Assembly (NCBI GenBank): GCA_964057225.1
Contig: OZ059898.1
Location: 7,192,001 to 7,256,000 of the forward strand
Length of the DNA: 64,000 nucleotides
DNA from: Auanema rhodensis
Taxonomy: Eukaryota; Nematoda; Chromadorea; Rhabditida; Rhabditidae
Direction of reading: 5' to 3'
In this document: positions 1 to 11,820 of the stretch, piece by piece
Numbering within the stretch: the first letter of the stretch is position 1
How the letters are laid out: each line of letters begins with the position of its first letter
Translations under genes and position numbers: made by a program
Notes under the pieces: generated by a model
The model's input: only the letters and a program-made list of their open reading frames with translations
Database searches by the model: none
What the model was told of the DNA's origin: nothing

Positions 1-599
1 AAACATTCATATATTTTCTAAAAGAAAAACAATAAAAAAGAACACAAGTTCTATTGAAACAAAATCTAAAAAAAGCACTACCTATGATATCCAAGAAAAT
101 ACGACAAAAATTATTTTTAAGCTTAAAAATCTCAAGTTTAAAAACATTTTCTTTGCTGTTTCATGTTTCTCAAATGATCTTTTCATAATCATTCAATAGA
201 TAAATACGCTCTATGAATAATAGGTTGCTGACGACGTGCACTCAAAAAAAATTGAAATTGAGATTTGCACATTGCTATGATGGGGCCAGCTATTTTGCTC
301 GAGCAATACGTTCATTATTCACATTCAATCTTTTCTAATTTTTCTTTTCCCTTTTCCAGCTAGATTATTAAATTGTCTGTGTCAAGCTTCTATATATGCC
401 TACATGTATATATTTTTCTATATATACTATATATAAATATAAATATATATATTATGGATGTATTAAAGTATAGATATACATACGTTTATACATGTAGATA
501 AATTATCTGAGTTCACATTTTTTTTAAATGTTCATGCATTTTTTTTTTGAATAATTAACAAAAAAAATTTCTGTAGTTCTGAAGTTTTCTCATTTTTTA

Positions 600-836
600 T
601 TAATAAATATAATAAAGACAGGCATCAACTATCCTAATATCTATATATAGCTTATCTGTATCATTGACCAACCACTTAAGGATCAGAAGTCGGATGTCTG
701 CACTAGAAGCTGACATCATCCCTCTCATCAGCCAGTACATGAAGCCATAATTGTGAAACAGAATGTTATCGAAAACTGTCAACAGAAGAAATATGAAAGG
801 GTGCCAAAGAACATTCACGGCGTGTTTCTTCTACTT
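600..836 (-). other. possible isolated exon of a membrane protein
   Basis: Read on the minus strand, an acceptor-like GTAG near 837 is followed by about 77 open codons rich in aromatic and hydrophobic residues. They include the run HPFIFLLLTVFDNILF and the segment MYWLMRGMMSASSADIRLL. This could be an exon with a membrane segment, or a decayed remnant. No partner exons were found on either side and no family was recognised. Confidence 0.2.
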
Positions 837-1770
837 TTGTCTCGCTAGAGTTGAATGAAAAAAAATTATGCTTGCAAGCTTTTACGCTTTTCAAGTATAT
901 TTGGAACAGAATTAATAAATATGAATGGTCAGCACCTTTTTCACAATAATATTATTATAAACAACATTTTCGGTTAAAAAAAACACATCGAAAACAAAAA
1001 AAATAAAGTGTGAAGTAAAAACTTGCTTTAGTAAAACTCCTCTACCTTTTCATCATGTATGTATTTTAGACGAAGACGTTTATTCATCCTGTCATTAATC
1101 AACATTGAATTGTTTTTTAACATTTTAAAGAATATTCATTTCTTGTTTATATAAGAATATTTAATTATTATTTTTCTTCTTATTGATATCATACTTGATG
1201 ACAAAAGCTCATTGATCTCTTCTATTTTATAATTTTTTTTTCAAATTACTTCATTGCTCTGCAGAAAAAAAAAATGTTGTTAACTCTTACTAAATTTCTC
1301 ATTGGGAGAGTGAAACTCTAAAGATTAAAGTCAAAAGAGAGATTATACTTCAGACTATTGAAATAATCTTGCTTGAATTCAGCATTATTCCACTGAAAAG
1401 TGAGAACATAATGAATGAGAGCACAGAACGAAAGGTGAAAGATTGGGATGTAAAGGACGCAGGATGTTCTCATTATTTCGGCATTTCCTTTTTTTCTCGA
1501 AATAACAATTTTTGATTTTTATTTCTCATTTTTAATTGTTTCTTTTTCTGTTTCCATTGTTCGAGGTGTTCTCAATTGTTTTTCTTGCATTTAAAGATTG
1601 GAATGCTTGATGTGCATGTCAAGAATATCTTTGAAGTTCTGTGGCGTCCTCGTTTCATGTGGTCCATCCCATACTATGATGTGCTGCTGGTCTTACATAT
1701 CGTTGTTGTAGAATAAGTAAAAAAATGTTCATTTTGGCTTTCGTCCTTGATTCTAGAATATACATATTCT

Positions 1771-1816
1771 TTCTCTCTCTCTCTCTCTCTCACTATATAT
1801 ATATATATATATATAT

Positions 1817-1847
<31 letters not shown>

Positions 1848-1910
1848 TATATATATAGAATATGTATGTATATATGTATATTATATAAAGAATATATATA
1901 TATATACCCT
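1771..1910. repeat. TC then TA microsatellite block
   Basis: A (TC)n run at about 1772-1791 passes into (TA)n, GATA-like and TATG-like simple repeats up to about 1905. This is simple sequence with no coding content. Confidence 0.9.
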
Positions 1911-3091
1911 TATATTCATCCAACTACAAATCTTCTACAACAGTAATGCTGTTTCAATTGAAAATCTGTTTTTTGTTTTTCTTCTATTTATTGTTCATAT
2001 ACAATAATTTCACTAGAATAATTTATATTGAAATCTAAAATCAAAGGGTTATATGTCATAAAAAACATTAGCAGTTGTTTTAATCCTTCATATAAAAAGC
2101 CTACATGAAGCACGAGCATGTTCCGTTTGGTTTTGATTTATACTATTTTAGATTATTTATTCGTTTTTTTTGTTTTGGAATTATGATGTGCTTAGCAGGA
2201 AAACGCTATCAAATCGCATCTATTGCTGAAAAACAAGAAATGAACTTTAATAATTTTCTGTTCAAATTTGTAGTTACATCTGTAAATTCACCTACATACT
2301 TCTAATGCAGGTTACCTCCTCTTCATTAGCGTTGTACAATTCACGTTGTTTTGTCTGGCCATTCAGCTCTCAATAAGCGTTTACAGCTTGACTTGGTACA
2401 TTTGAGTTTCCAAGTCTTATTACTGATGACTGCATATTGTGCTCGTCAGATGCATTCCGGATGTTTTTACATTATAAAATATTGTTATCATAAAAAATAG
2501 TTATTTTGTAAATCCTCACTTGAATACTAATTTGAATAAAAATCATAGACAATCTAGCAATAGAAGATATATTATTAGCTTTCAGCATAATAATTGAATA
2601 ACGAACTACTAAATGCACAGAATTATAACACACAAATAATCATATTATCTAACAACATCAAAAGAGTTTCTAAATTTAGGCCATATTTCATAGCTTTTTA
2701 GATATTTCACTGAATAATCCTTATCGTTTGTCATTCGTTTTCCGGAAAACTTTCTGAATGTATTTATATAAATTGCATCATTACAGGCTCCAACAACGTA
2801 ACCTTGTCTGAGAATTGACTGTGTATCGACAAATGCCTAAATAAGAAAAATAACTCAACCAAAACCCAGTAGTCTATACATACAAGGAGCATCAGAGACC
2901 GAAGAGAAAAATACGAAAAAGAAGACATAGATTTGTGCTTGAGGCGGAGAGTCAAGAGAAGACAGGGGCTGAGAGATACATACACCAACAACTTCACCAA
3001 AGAACTCTCATCCTCCATCTCCACATATCCGTTGTCATTTTGGTCTCTGTTTTTCGTTCACAACTATTCACACTACTTGAACTTCGGAAGT

Positions 3092-6000
3092 ATGAAGAAC
3101 CTCAATGATTTATATCCATCTACAACTAATTTTATTCTTCAATCTATATTAATATTCACATTCCTTTCCTCATTAGTATTATCGTAAGTTTTTATTTTAT
3201 TTTCATTCAATTGTCAGCCTTGTTTAACTTATTATCTTTTATTCGAAGCTTCATGAGATCAAGTTATTTACTTTATTTAAGCCTTAGATTTCGAACTTTC
3301 GTATATATTATATGACATAAGATAGTTCTGAAGAAAAATATCAATATATTAAAATTCCGAGAGATATAACATTAAATGGAGTTATAGCACACAATATTAT
3401 ACAATGGAGTTCAATTTGACCCAAGCTTGTAATAAATAGTATGTTTGATTCATAAAGTTGAAATCTCATCCTTTTTATTTTTTCTGATCTCTGATATTCA
3501 TATCCACTGCTAATTTTTTTCAACAACCATTAGTTTAAAAATCCAAATTTGGAGTGCAAAGTGACAGCCTTCATCAGAAGAAAAGCGATAGATCATTTTA
3601 GAACTTTATTTTTTTCCTTTATCATTCATCTAAGCGTTCGAACTTTAGCAAAACGAACATTTTTTTTTTATAAAAGTACACCATAAGGACATACATATAT
3701 GTATATAAATCCATGATAATTGAAGTGTTTAGTTCCTATTCTATGGATTGTTTTGAAAGTTTAAACAAAAAAGTCAAAAAGTCATTTTTTGTTAGTAAAA
3801 GCTTGAACTTGTGAGGCTGTTGTTGATAGTTTTCTTGTACGTTTAGTAAAAGGAAATTAATCCTAGAAGTCTTTTGGAACAACATGAAAATCAGATTTTT
3901 AAAGGAACCAAAAGAAACATGCAAATAAATATAATTTTTAAGATTGAAAAGTGATGCATTAAAACATCAAAATCCCATATATGATCGTTTGGCTAAAAAA
4001 GCTCTTCCTCTCAATAATCGACCTTCTGATAAGCCTTTGCGTGTTTATGTAGGATTTTTCGTTGAAAGTCTTGGAAACTTCCGCTCAACAGAAATGGTAA
4101 TTCACTTTAAGAGATATTAAAGTTCATTTCCCGTTTAATGGTGCTTTCATGCTTTAGACTTTTGATATGGATCTTTATATGTATATGAGTTGGTTAGATA
4201 TACGAATGGCTCATAACGAATCCGATTATGTACTTGTCAACGGTGAGCAAACAATTTTATTTTGAAAAATTGGAAATCTAGACAAACGAATAGAAAAATA
4301 ATGATGTCAGTTTTCCCAAGTGTCTTCTTTCATATGAGTTTTGAATTTTTTATTTCCTCCTTTAAAGATCTCGAAAAGACTATTATCAAAAAGAATAAAT
4401 TGACTAAAAACATTCTCAAAATTGAAGAATACGTAAAGAAAGCAATTTAAGATAAGCACTTTCTTGAGAACATGTGGTTACCTGATTTGTACTTTGCTAA
4501 TGCTCGTACAGCATACTTTCATGATGTAACGGTAAGCATAAAACTTTCTATTCTACAAAATAAAACAGAAATCTATGTTATTTATTCATCTTTTTAAGGT
4601 TCATAATTTCAATATGTTTATAGCCCCAGATGGTATGATTAGTTATGGAACACGTGTAACATTGAATTTAGGTAAATAAAATTTTAATAATTTATTTTGT
4701 ATTATTCTATATTTAGCATGTAATTTGGATTTAAAAGACTATCCACTTGATCGTCAAACATGTTTAGTGAAGATTATTAGTTGTAAGTTTTTTAATAAAT
4801 TTAAATATTTAATTTCATTTTTATTCGTAAGTTTCATGTCGTTTCTTCTCCTGTCTCGACTTATTGATTTACATTTAGTTTAAGACTATTTGTTCACTCG
4901 AATATTTATTTTTATCTTGATTATATTCCTGAAGTGATATGCCTCAGCATGTTGTGCTCCTCTAACTGCTCTTTGCTCATCTTAGTTGGTGATCTTAAAG
5001 AAACTGAATAATATAAAAAAACAGAGTGAAAAGAATTGTTTAGACATTTTTATTTAATCTTTAACAAAGAAATAAATATATATCGATTTCACAATACAAA
5101 CGAAATGCCGTTAGAAAATAGATTATACCCCTCTATGAAAATAGAACGATCATCTTAATACTTGTCATCAGCCAAGGTGAATAACGTATTTCATCAGTCT
5201 TCTCAAGCATTATAAATTTTCCTAGTTGTATTGAGCAAGAAAGTCATGCAGAATGGGAACAGAGGCAGTAGATTCACGAGCTAAAATTGAGCAAATGAAT
5301 TAAATGTTCTGTTCATAACTAGCAAACCCGTAACCAATAACTTAACTACTTATGTTTTATAAAAACTTATACCATTATTATTTAAAATAGTAATTAGGAA
5401 AAAGTACAGAAAGAAAAAAAGTTACGCAGAACTTTTAAATCCATTTCATTTACTCTGAAAAGAAGAAAGAAAATTGAATTTTCACTTCATGCATGAACGT
5501 GTGGACATGGATCTTTGTTAGATAATCCCACTCACGAATATATTCTTCAGAAAATTTTGATAGTCGTGTATTAGAAACGATAGAATATACTATAAAAAAA
5601 ACCAAAACTTTATTCAACGTTTTATGTATTTCATATTTAAAACCAGAAAGCGATATGAATAATTTTCTTATTTTTAATTGAAATACTTGAAGTACAGTGT
5701 TCTAATATAAAACTATTTCATATGGTCATGTGAAAACAGAAATGAATGCTACATGGTTCGAGGAAGGTTCTATACGATATAATCCTGATGTAAGATTTAT
5801 ACAAAATTATTTAAACAATAACCGTTATATAGATCAATCTCCCAGAATTTCATATCATGTCAATGGAAAATGATTATTGTGATGGAGTATTCCATTATAC
5901 CATTACTCATAATTCTTCCAGATTAGGTAAGATATTTTCAAAATTACAGTTTGTTCTGAATTCTATGCAATTGTTTTTCAATTTTATATCATTTTGATTT

Positions 6001-6843
6001 ATTTTCAGGTGATTTCTCTTGTCTGCTTGGAAAATTGAATCTGAATCGAGCTATTGGATTTCATCTTGTGCAGGTAGCAATCATTGTAAATTAATTTTCT
6101 ATATTTGTTATTGATAGAGTTATATTCCAACTGCTCTAATTGTTGCTATATCATGGGTGTCGTTCTGGATTGATCGTAGAGCTGTACCTGCTAGGGTTTC
6201 TCTTTCTTTTACAACGTTATTAACTTTAAGTACACAGGTATATAAATCGTTGTTTTCATGAAATTATTTTAATCTTCAGGGTAATGGTATACGCTATATG
6301 CTTCCAGCTGTCTCTTATGCAAAAGCTATAGACTATTTTTATGGAGGTCAGGAACATATTACCAAAATATTCATCAAGATTTCCTTATATTTGCAGTATG
6401 TATGTTGTTTATTTTCGGAGTTTTGTTGGAATTCGCATTAGTCAATAGTTACATGCGTAAAGCGAATAAATACAATAGTATGGCAGAAAAATTGCAAATG
6501 GGGACACATGGGCGAGTGATATACGGCAACTGTGAGTGAATAATTCTATAATTCGATATTTCTATTCTTTAGCTGGTGATTATGATTCGGAATATGAAGA
6601 AGGACCAACGAAATACTATCCACATGTAAGCAAGAGCTCTGCACATTTAATGTTCAAAGCTCTTCAATATTCACGGAGAGCCTTAGCTATTGACAAGGCA
6701 GCAAGATTTGCATTCCCTTGTTAGAACCTTTTTAAAATTAGAGTACTCATCCTATCCTTTCAGCAATATTTTTCTTATTCAATGTGCTATACTGGATGTA
6801 TTACCTACGTGAACCATATGAAAGCTTAAGTGGACGCCATTAA
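3092..6843 (+). CDS. Cys-loop ligand-gated anion channel subunit
   Basis: A pentameric ligand-gated chloride-channel-type subunit of the plasma membrane. Exon 1 (3092-3183) encodes a hydrophobic signal peptide. Exons 3943-4096, 4158-4242, 4452-4531, 4599-4671 and 4717-4782 join in frame and build the ligand-binding domain ([10 protein letters not shown], then the Cys-loop [15 protein letters not shown]). A second cysteine pair (DYC...FSC) lies in the loop C region, as in GluCl and glycine-type receptors. M1 follows, then M2 with the anion-selective PAR start ([17 protein letters not shown]), M3, a short M3-M4 loop and M4, ending in SGRH before TAA at 6841. The M2-M3 segment reminds me of nematode ACC/LGC-46 acetylcholine-gated chloride channels, but a glutamate-gated subunit cannot be excluded. 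The exon that begins near 5732 has no AG acceptor in front of it, so this model is broken at one junction. Confidence 0.85.
4783..5731 (+). other. long receptor intron without AG acceptor
   Basis: This intron is about 950 bp, while most others in the gene are about 40-200 bp. The donor after 4782 is a normal GTAAGT. The next exon must start at the codon for Tyr-Gly-His near 5730, but the bases before it are TTTCAT rather than TTTCAG. The nearest true AG sites would create a stop codon in frame (TAA at about 5703 or at the splice join). Confidence 0.6.
5220..5610 (-). other. minus-strand coding-like fragments inside receptor intron
   Basis: Read on the minus strand, a TTTTATAG acceptor near 5585 is followed by an open stretch containing [13 protein letters not shown] and, read on, [18 protein letters not shown] second acceptor near 5285 is followed by [18 protein letters not shown] and a stop near 5226. 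A strong donor (GTGAGT) after EEYI is in the right phase to join the two. They may be exons of a small nested gene or remnants of an inserted one. No family was recognised. Confidence 0.3.
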
Positions 6844-6937
6844 AAACTACTCATCATTCAAATGAATCTCAGCTTATCACTTAAGTATATTTAAGCGCTC
6901 CATTTTATGAGAATATTATAAACGGGTGTTTCTATAT

Positions 6938-6990
6938 TGGTATTATTATTATTATTATTATTAATATTATTAATATTATTAATATTATGA
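6938..6990. repeat. ATT/AATATT simple repeat
   Basis: A run of ATT triplets grades into ATTATTAAT units just downstream of the receptor gene. It lies in the probable 3' untranslated or intergenic region. Confidence 0.85.
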
Positions 6991-7329
6991 CAGTACAAAA
7001 TATTGAGATTATTACAAAGTTATTAAATAAACTTCAATTAATCAGCTGTTATCGTTATATTGATTATGAATGCTCTTCTAAGTTCTACTTAAAATTTCAC
7101 AACGATATTATAGACAATTCATTTGATTACTCGTTTTGATAGAAACTCATAACAGGCGTATATTAATCCATCATAACAGCTTAGTTTAAAGCTATGCATA
7201 AATGATAAATTGTTTTAACACATCACAAGTGGTGGAAGTGACCTACAACGACGTCTTGCTGAGTTGATCAAAAATACGGAGAAAAGAAATCCCAGACGTT
7301 TGGTTCCTTCTTCTTTTCCCGTATATCTC

Positions 7330-9239
7330 ATGACTGTCACAATAACTACAGCTCTTCTACTATCTTCACTGAAGGCTAGCCATGTATTACAAGGCTGCAA
7401 TACCGTGGGTTTAATTTTCCACTTAGCACAAATTTACAATTTTTTAGCTTCCCTGTAATCCATGTTTTAATATTACGAATCGTCTTGAGATTCGAGAATT
7501 ATCTTCAGAACACAGATCAATAGTAATAAAACACTTCCATATAATCAAAAAAAATCATAACTATACGAGTTGGACATCATTAGTGCTATCTGAAAACATT
7601 TGTGAATTTGTCAAGCTGTAAGAACAGTGTTCATATTCACTTAGGTTTACCATATTATTCAGAATGGATGACAGTTTATCAGAAACAATGTTGAAGATGC
7701 CATATTGGGATAGTCAAATTGAGCAGAAAATGCAAAATCCTTTTAATTCACCAGTATTCATGGATTCTTTTTTTCCTTCTGCTATACAGCCTACAACTGA
7801 GACCAAGTACAGGTATATTATTAGCCAATGCATTTAAAAAACTAGAGCATTAATAAGGGATGACTTAATGCCGCAAAAAATTAAACGGGATCAATCGTTG
7901 AAATTATTCCTGGCTTCTATCAAAACATCTAGAAACGCTCAGTTACTTTCATTATTGAATAAAATTGGGAGAGCTCTTCAACGGCAAATACCAGGTACAA
8001 GATTCCCGAGATATTCAAACTTTATGTTGTTCAGACAAACCATGCTATCTCTGTTCTTTCCCGAATGCATTTCTACAATGCAATTTTGATAGTTATCAAT
8101 GTGAGAGCAAATTGAGACCCGGTTCAATTTGTTCTTCAACATTTTTTTATGATTCGAAATGCTACAACTCTGTATGCATAGATTCTTTATGTAGTGTGGG
8201 GAGCAGAAAAATACCATCAAATATCAAAACCATTTCTGCTAATCAGAAAAAAATACAAAACAAACGACTTATATCAACCATTGTTCTGCAAGAACAATCA
8301 ATCCATTCCCGCTATAAAACAGACCGCCCAATTGTTTCATCCCAAATTAAAAAATTTTCTACATATCCTAATCTCAAAAAAAGCAGATCTTCAGAAGATA
8401 TCTCAAAAATATCTAAAAAAACCTTAGAAAAGGCACAACGACACTTTACCAAGGACTTAATAAAGAATATCAAGATAACTGTAACCACTCAAGCAGCTAC
8501 CAATAACTCTTCCTTAACAATGCCGATTCAAAATATTCATAAATATGTTAAAGAGCATACTTCAGTTCCATTATTTGTACCAGAGAAAGTCCCAGTAGGA
8601 AAGGTGAAGTTCAAAAACCTGATTATAATAAATTTGTTTTACAGGTAGAAGTAAAAAATCATAAACAGAAGATAATGAATTTTAACAGCACATTAACATA
8701 CCCAACTGTGTTTTTCACAATAAGGATAAATCAACCAAATAATCAAAACAGCTCTTTTTCAAATAGTAAGAAAAGAGAAAACATAGATGTCTATGTGAAA
8801 GGGCAAGGAATACCTCATTATTTCCAAGAATACATAAAGGTTTTTATGCTCATCTAAATAAATGAGAAATAATTTCAGGGCCGTAAAGTTAACAGCAACC
8901 ACTTTATGGTGAGAGTTCCAGATCCAAAATTTGCAGAAATTGTGGAAGCAAGAGTTATTGTGAAAAACAACGGAAAACGCTGCGAAACTAAATGTTTAAC
9001 CCAAAAAGGAACGTATAAAAAATGCAACAAAAAAGTATTGCGCCTCAGCCATTTCGTTGATTATGGTGATGAAGTGTTGTATTATAAGGTAAAATTACAT
9101 AGTTAAAATGTACTATATATTATAATTTATAACATAATACGATTTCCAGACGGAAAAAGAAGCAGAAATAGCACTATGGACGTCATCTCCCTACGAACCT
9201 AATTGGCGAAGAGATAGTTTATATTATTTATGTACTTAA
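7330..9239 (+). CDS. secreted tyrosinase-like protein lacking copper sites
   Basis: My model starts at ATG 7330 with a hydrophobic leader (MTVTITTALLLSSL). It continues through a 43-bp intron (7405-7447) into a segment with C-x-x-C and NRLEIRELSSEHR, which resembles the start of animal tyrosinase domains (EIR-LS--ER). Then comes MPYWDSQIEQ--NPFNS, matching the PYWDS...NP--S block of that family. The histidines expected between these blocks (HxxxFLPWHR, CuA) and after them (HNxxH...FFxHH, CuB) are absent, and the introns are too short to hide them. Next comes a cysteine-rich module (CYLC...C...C...C...C) ending near 8200, then a long Lys/Ser/Thr-rich segment and a C-terminal region of unknown type. 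Stop TAA is at 9237. An ATG at 7664 could instead start a shorter protein. The family link is inference; the gene itself is well supported by consistent splice phases. Confidence 0.5.
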
Positions 9240-9250
9240 TCTGTTATAAA

Positions 9251-9256
9251 AATAAA
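9251..9256 (+). terminator. AATAAA polyadenylation signal
   Basis: AATAAA lies 12 bases after the stop of the tyrosinase-like gene, the expected place for 3' end formation. Confidence 0.6.
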
Positions 9257-9594
9257 CCTTTTTACTAAATATGAGGAGAGGACATAATTTTATATAATAT
9301 AAAGCACAACCGTTCCTTTGAGATGAAACATTAAATTTGAAAACTTGATGAATATACTCATCTGTAATAGTTTTAGTATTTGGTCTCACCACGGAGAATG
9401 TCAACAGAGCCTGGTCACAGTCCTTCAAATCATATGAGGAATAGTAGCTTGGGCCTAAATATTTACTGAAAAATTGGTGTTTTCTTTCTTCTTTTGTGTT
9501 AGATTATATTATTTTTTGTTTTATATTATATCTGGTAAGAATCCAATTGCTTTTCAGCGTATATACATATATATATTGCGTTCTGCCATCTTGA

Positions 9595-10148
<554 letters not shown>

Positions 10149-10490
10149 CTTTCTCGCAATATAAAACTGTTAAAGTTAATATCGTCTTATATTTTAACAC
10201 TGCAATGCATACAAGATATTTATTGGGCATTTTATAAACTTATACAATATGTTGTAGAGTGTGTTGTAACAGGATTTACTGTTTCGGAAGTAGTTATTTC
10301 AATACTATACCTTTCAAATATTGGTTAGGCGTTTCCTGGGGGTTTTGTATTGTAAGGGTGTGGTATTGTTGCACAAATACGCTAGATAAACGCCAGTGCT
10401 GTTTGGAAGGCGCTTTTCTTGGGTATATTAAGCGTCTCTTATGTCACATTTTGTTTTTGTTACATTTTGAGTTACGCATGTGCAGATATT

Positions 10491-10512
10491 GTATTTTTAG
10501 TTTGAGTTTCTA
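10491..10512 (+). promoter_or_regulatory. probable trans-splice acceptor of FRG1
   Basis: GTATTTTTAG ends at 10500, followed by a 12-base leader and ATG at 10513. No upstream coding exon joins here. The site supports ubiquitin-L40 and FRG1 being in one transcription unit, though the 350-bp gap is longer than the usual nematode operon spacer. Confidence 0.4.
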
Positions 10513-11538
10513 ATGTCTAAGGACTATCAGGTTCGTGGTGGAGCTTTAAAGCTGAAGGGGAACAAACAGAAATTGTAAGAGGTTAATATTAGCTCATTAT
10601 TTTTCCACTGTATTAGGTTCAAAGCGGATCGCCCTAAGAAGATTAAGAAAAAAGCTACAGATGCCAGTACATCTGATCCTGATTGTGAAGCTCATGGTTA
10701 GCTGAAAAAGAGCTTGGTTAAATTATTTTGTGTTTAGGAGGATGGTGGGCCATTGACAATGAAGTTGACTTGAAGGGAGGAATTAATATAGCGATTGAGC
10801 AGGGGAAAGGCTCCGGTTGCTATCTAGCAGCCTTAGATAATGGCAAATTCACCGTTGGTGGACCACATTCAACGGGTGATGGTCCTAATCCAGAAGAAGT
10901 TTTTGCTCTTGTTCGTACTCCAGATGAGGACAAAATCAGGCAAGAGTTTGCTGTGCACTGTTAAATTTATAATATTTCTTAAGCTTGAAAACAGGCTATG
11001 GTAAATATGTTGGAATTGACTCCTCTGGTCAACTAATTGCTACCGCTGAAGCCATTGGAACAAAGGAACGATTTTTACCTGTTTTCCAAGATGTATGTTG
11101 TTTTATTAGTTTGTTTTATCATCTTTTTCGTATAGGGAAAGACCGCTATACAAGCTATATTCAATCCTTTGTTCTTATCCATGGACACAGATTCAGATGG
11201 ACATGTTTTTGTTTGCAGCAGACAAGCTAAAGAATCAGAGATGGTTACAGTAAGCTTGATTAGAAAATATTCCATTTAACTATTTTATTTAGTTTCGAAC
11301 GGATTCTGAAAAGAAAGGTCCTCAGGATTGGAGACCGGCAGAGGACAAAAAGAATGCCAAAGAATGCGAAACTGCTTATATAAAAATGTATCAGCATTCC
11401 AAAGTTGATCTCAAAGGTAGACAAGTCACTGTTGATCTCAAGAACAAAAAGGGAGTTAAAAGAGCTCAAGAAGACGGAAATCTTCATGACTTTCTTCTAG
11501 AAAGACGTGTGAAAACAAAATCTGATCGATATTGTTAA
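10513..11538 (+). CDS. frg-1 (FRG1): FRG1 homologue, actin-bundling/splicing-associated nuclear protein
   Basis: The gene has about five short exons. The N-terminus is basic (ALKLKGNKQK, then KPKKIKKK-type nuclear localisation sequence). A fascin-like beta-trefoil domain follows, with HGGWWAIDNEVDLKGG, IAIEQGKGSGCYLAALDNG, a 'TGYGKYVGIDSSGQL' block and an 'FQDGKTAIQ' block. The C-terminal part is basic and ends with DFLLERRVKTKSDRYC, the conserved FRG1 tail. Family knowledge: FRG1 is a nucleolar/Cajal-body and muscle dense-body protein linked to pre-mRNA splicing and actin bundling. Stop TAA is at 11536. The length (about 270 residues) is normal for the family. The gene converges on CNOT1. 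Confidence 0.95.
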
Positions 11539-11820
11539 GTATACTTATTGTATTTATGTTGTGTTACAGAATGCATTTTCTAAATTGATTAATTTAAATT
11601 CGACAATACATGAAGGACAAATTTATAAAATGAGTAAAAAACATGTCAGTGCAACAAAAGTCGTAAACATACATGCACAACGAATAGAAAAAAAACAAAA
11701 AAATCCGATAAAAATATTGAAACCTTAAAACACCGATGATACTAATACATAAATATTATGATACAATTGACTAAATCAGTAAGCTGCAAGGAGACCCATT
11801 TCATTCTAAACATTATTACA
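11539..11820. other. convergent intergenic region FRG1/CNOT1
   Basis: About 280 bp of A-rich sequence between two converging genes. No gene is seen; it must contain both 3' untranslated ends. Confidence 0.7.

Larger units (their letters stand above)
1..3091. other. AT-rich non-coding stretch
   Basis: No convincing gene apart from one possible minus-strand exon near 600-840. The sequence is AT-rich, with poly-A/T runs and TA-rich low-complexity blocks. The open frames at 2105-2305 and 2764-3024 show no recognisable domain and no supporting splice structure. Confidence 0.6.

Noticed and set aside
7664-7812. ATG at 7664 as the start of the tyrosinase-like gene
   Set aside because: A 46-bp GT...AG intron just before it joins in phase to an upstream exon with family-like residues, and that model provides a signal peptide. 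It is kept only as an alternative.
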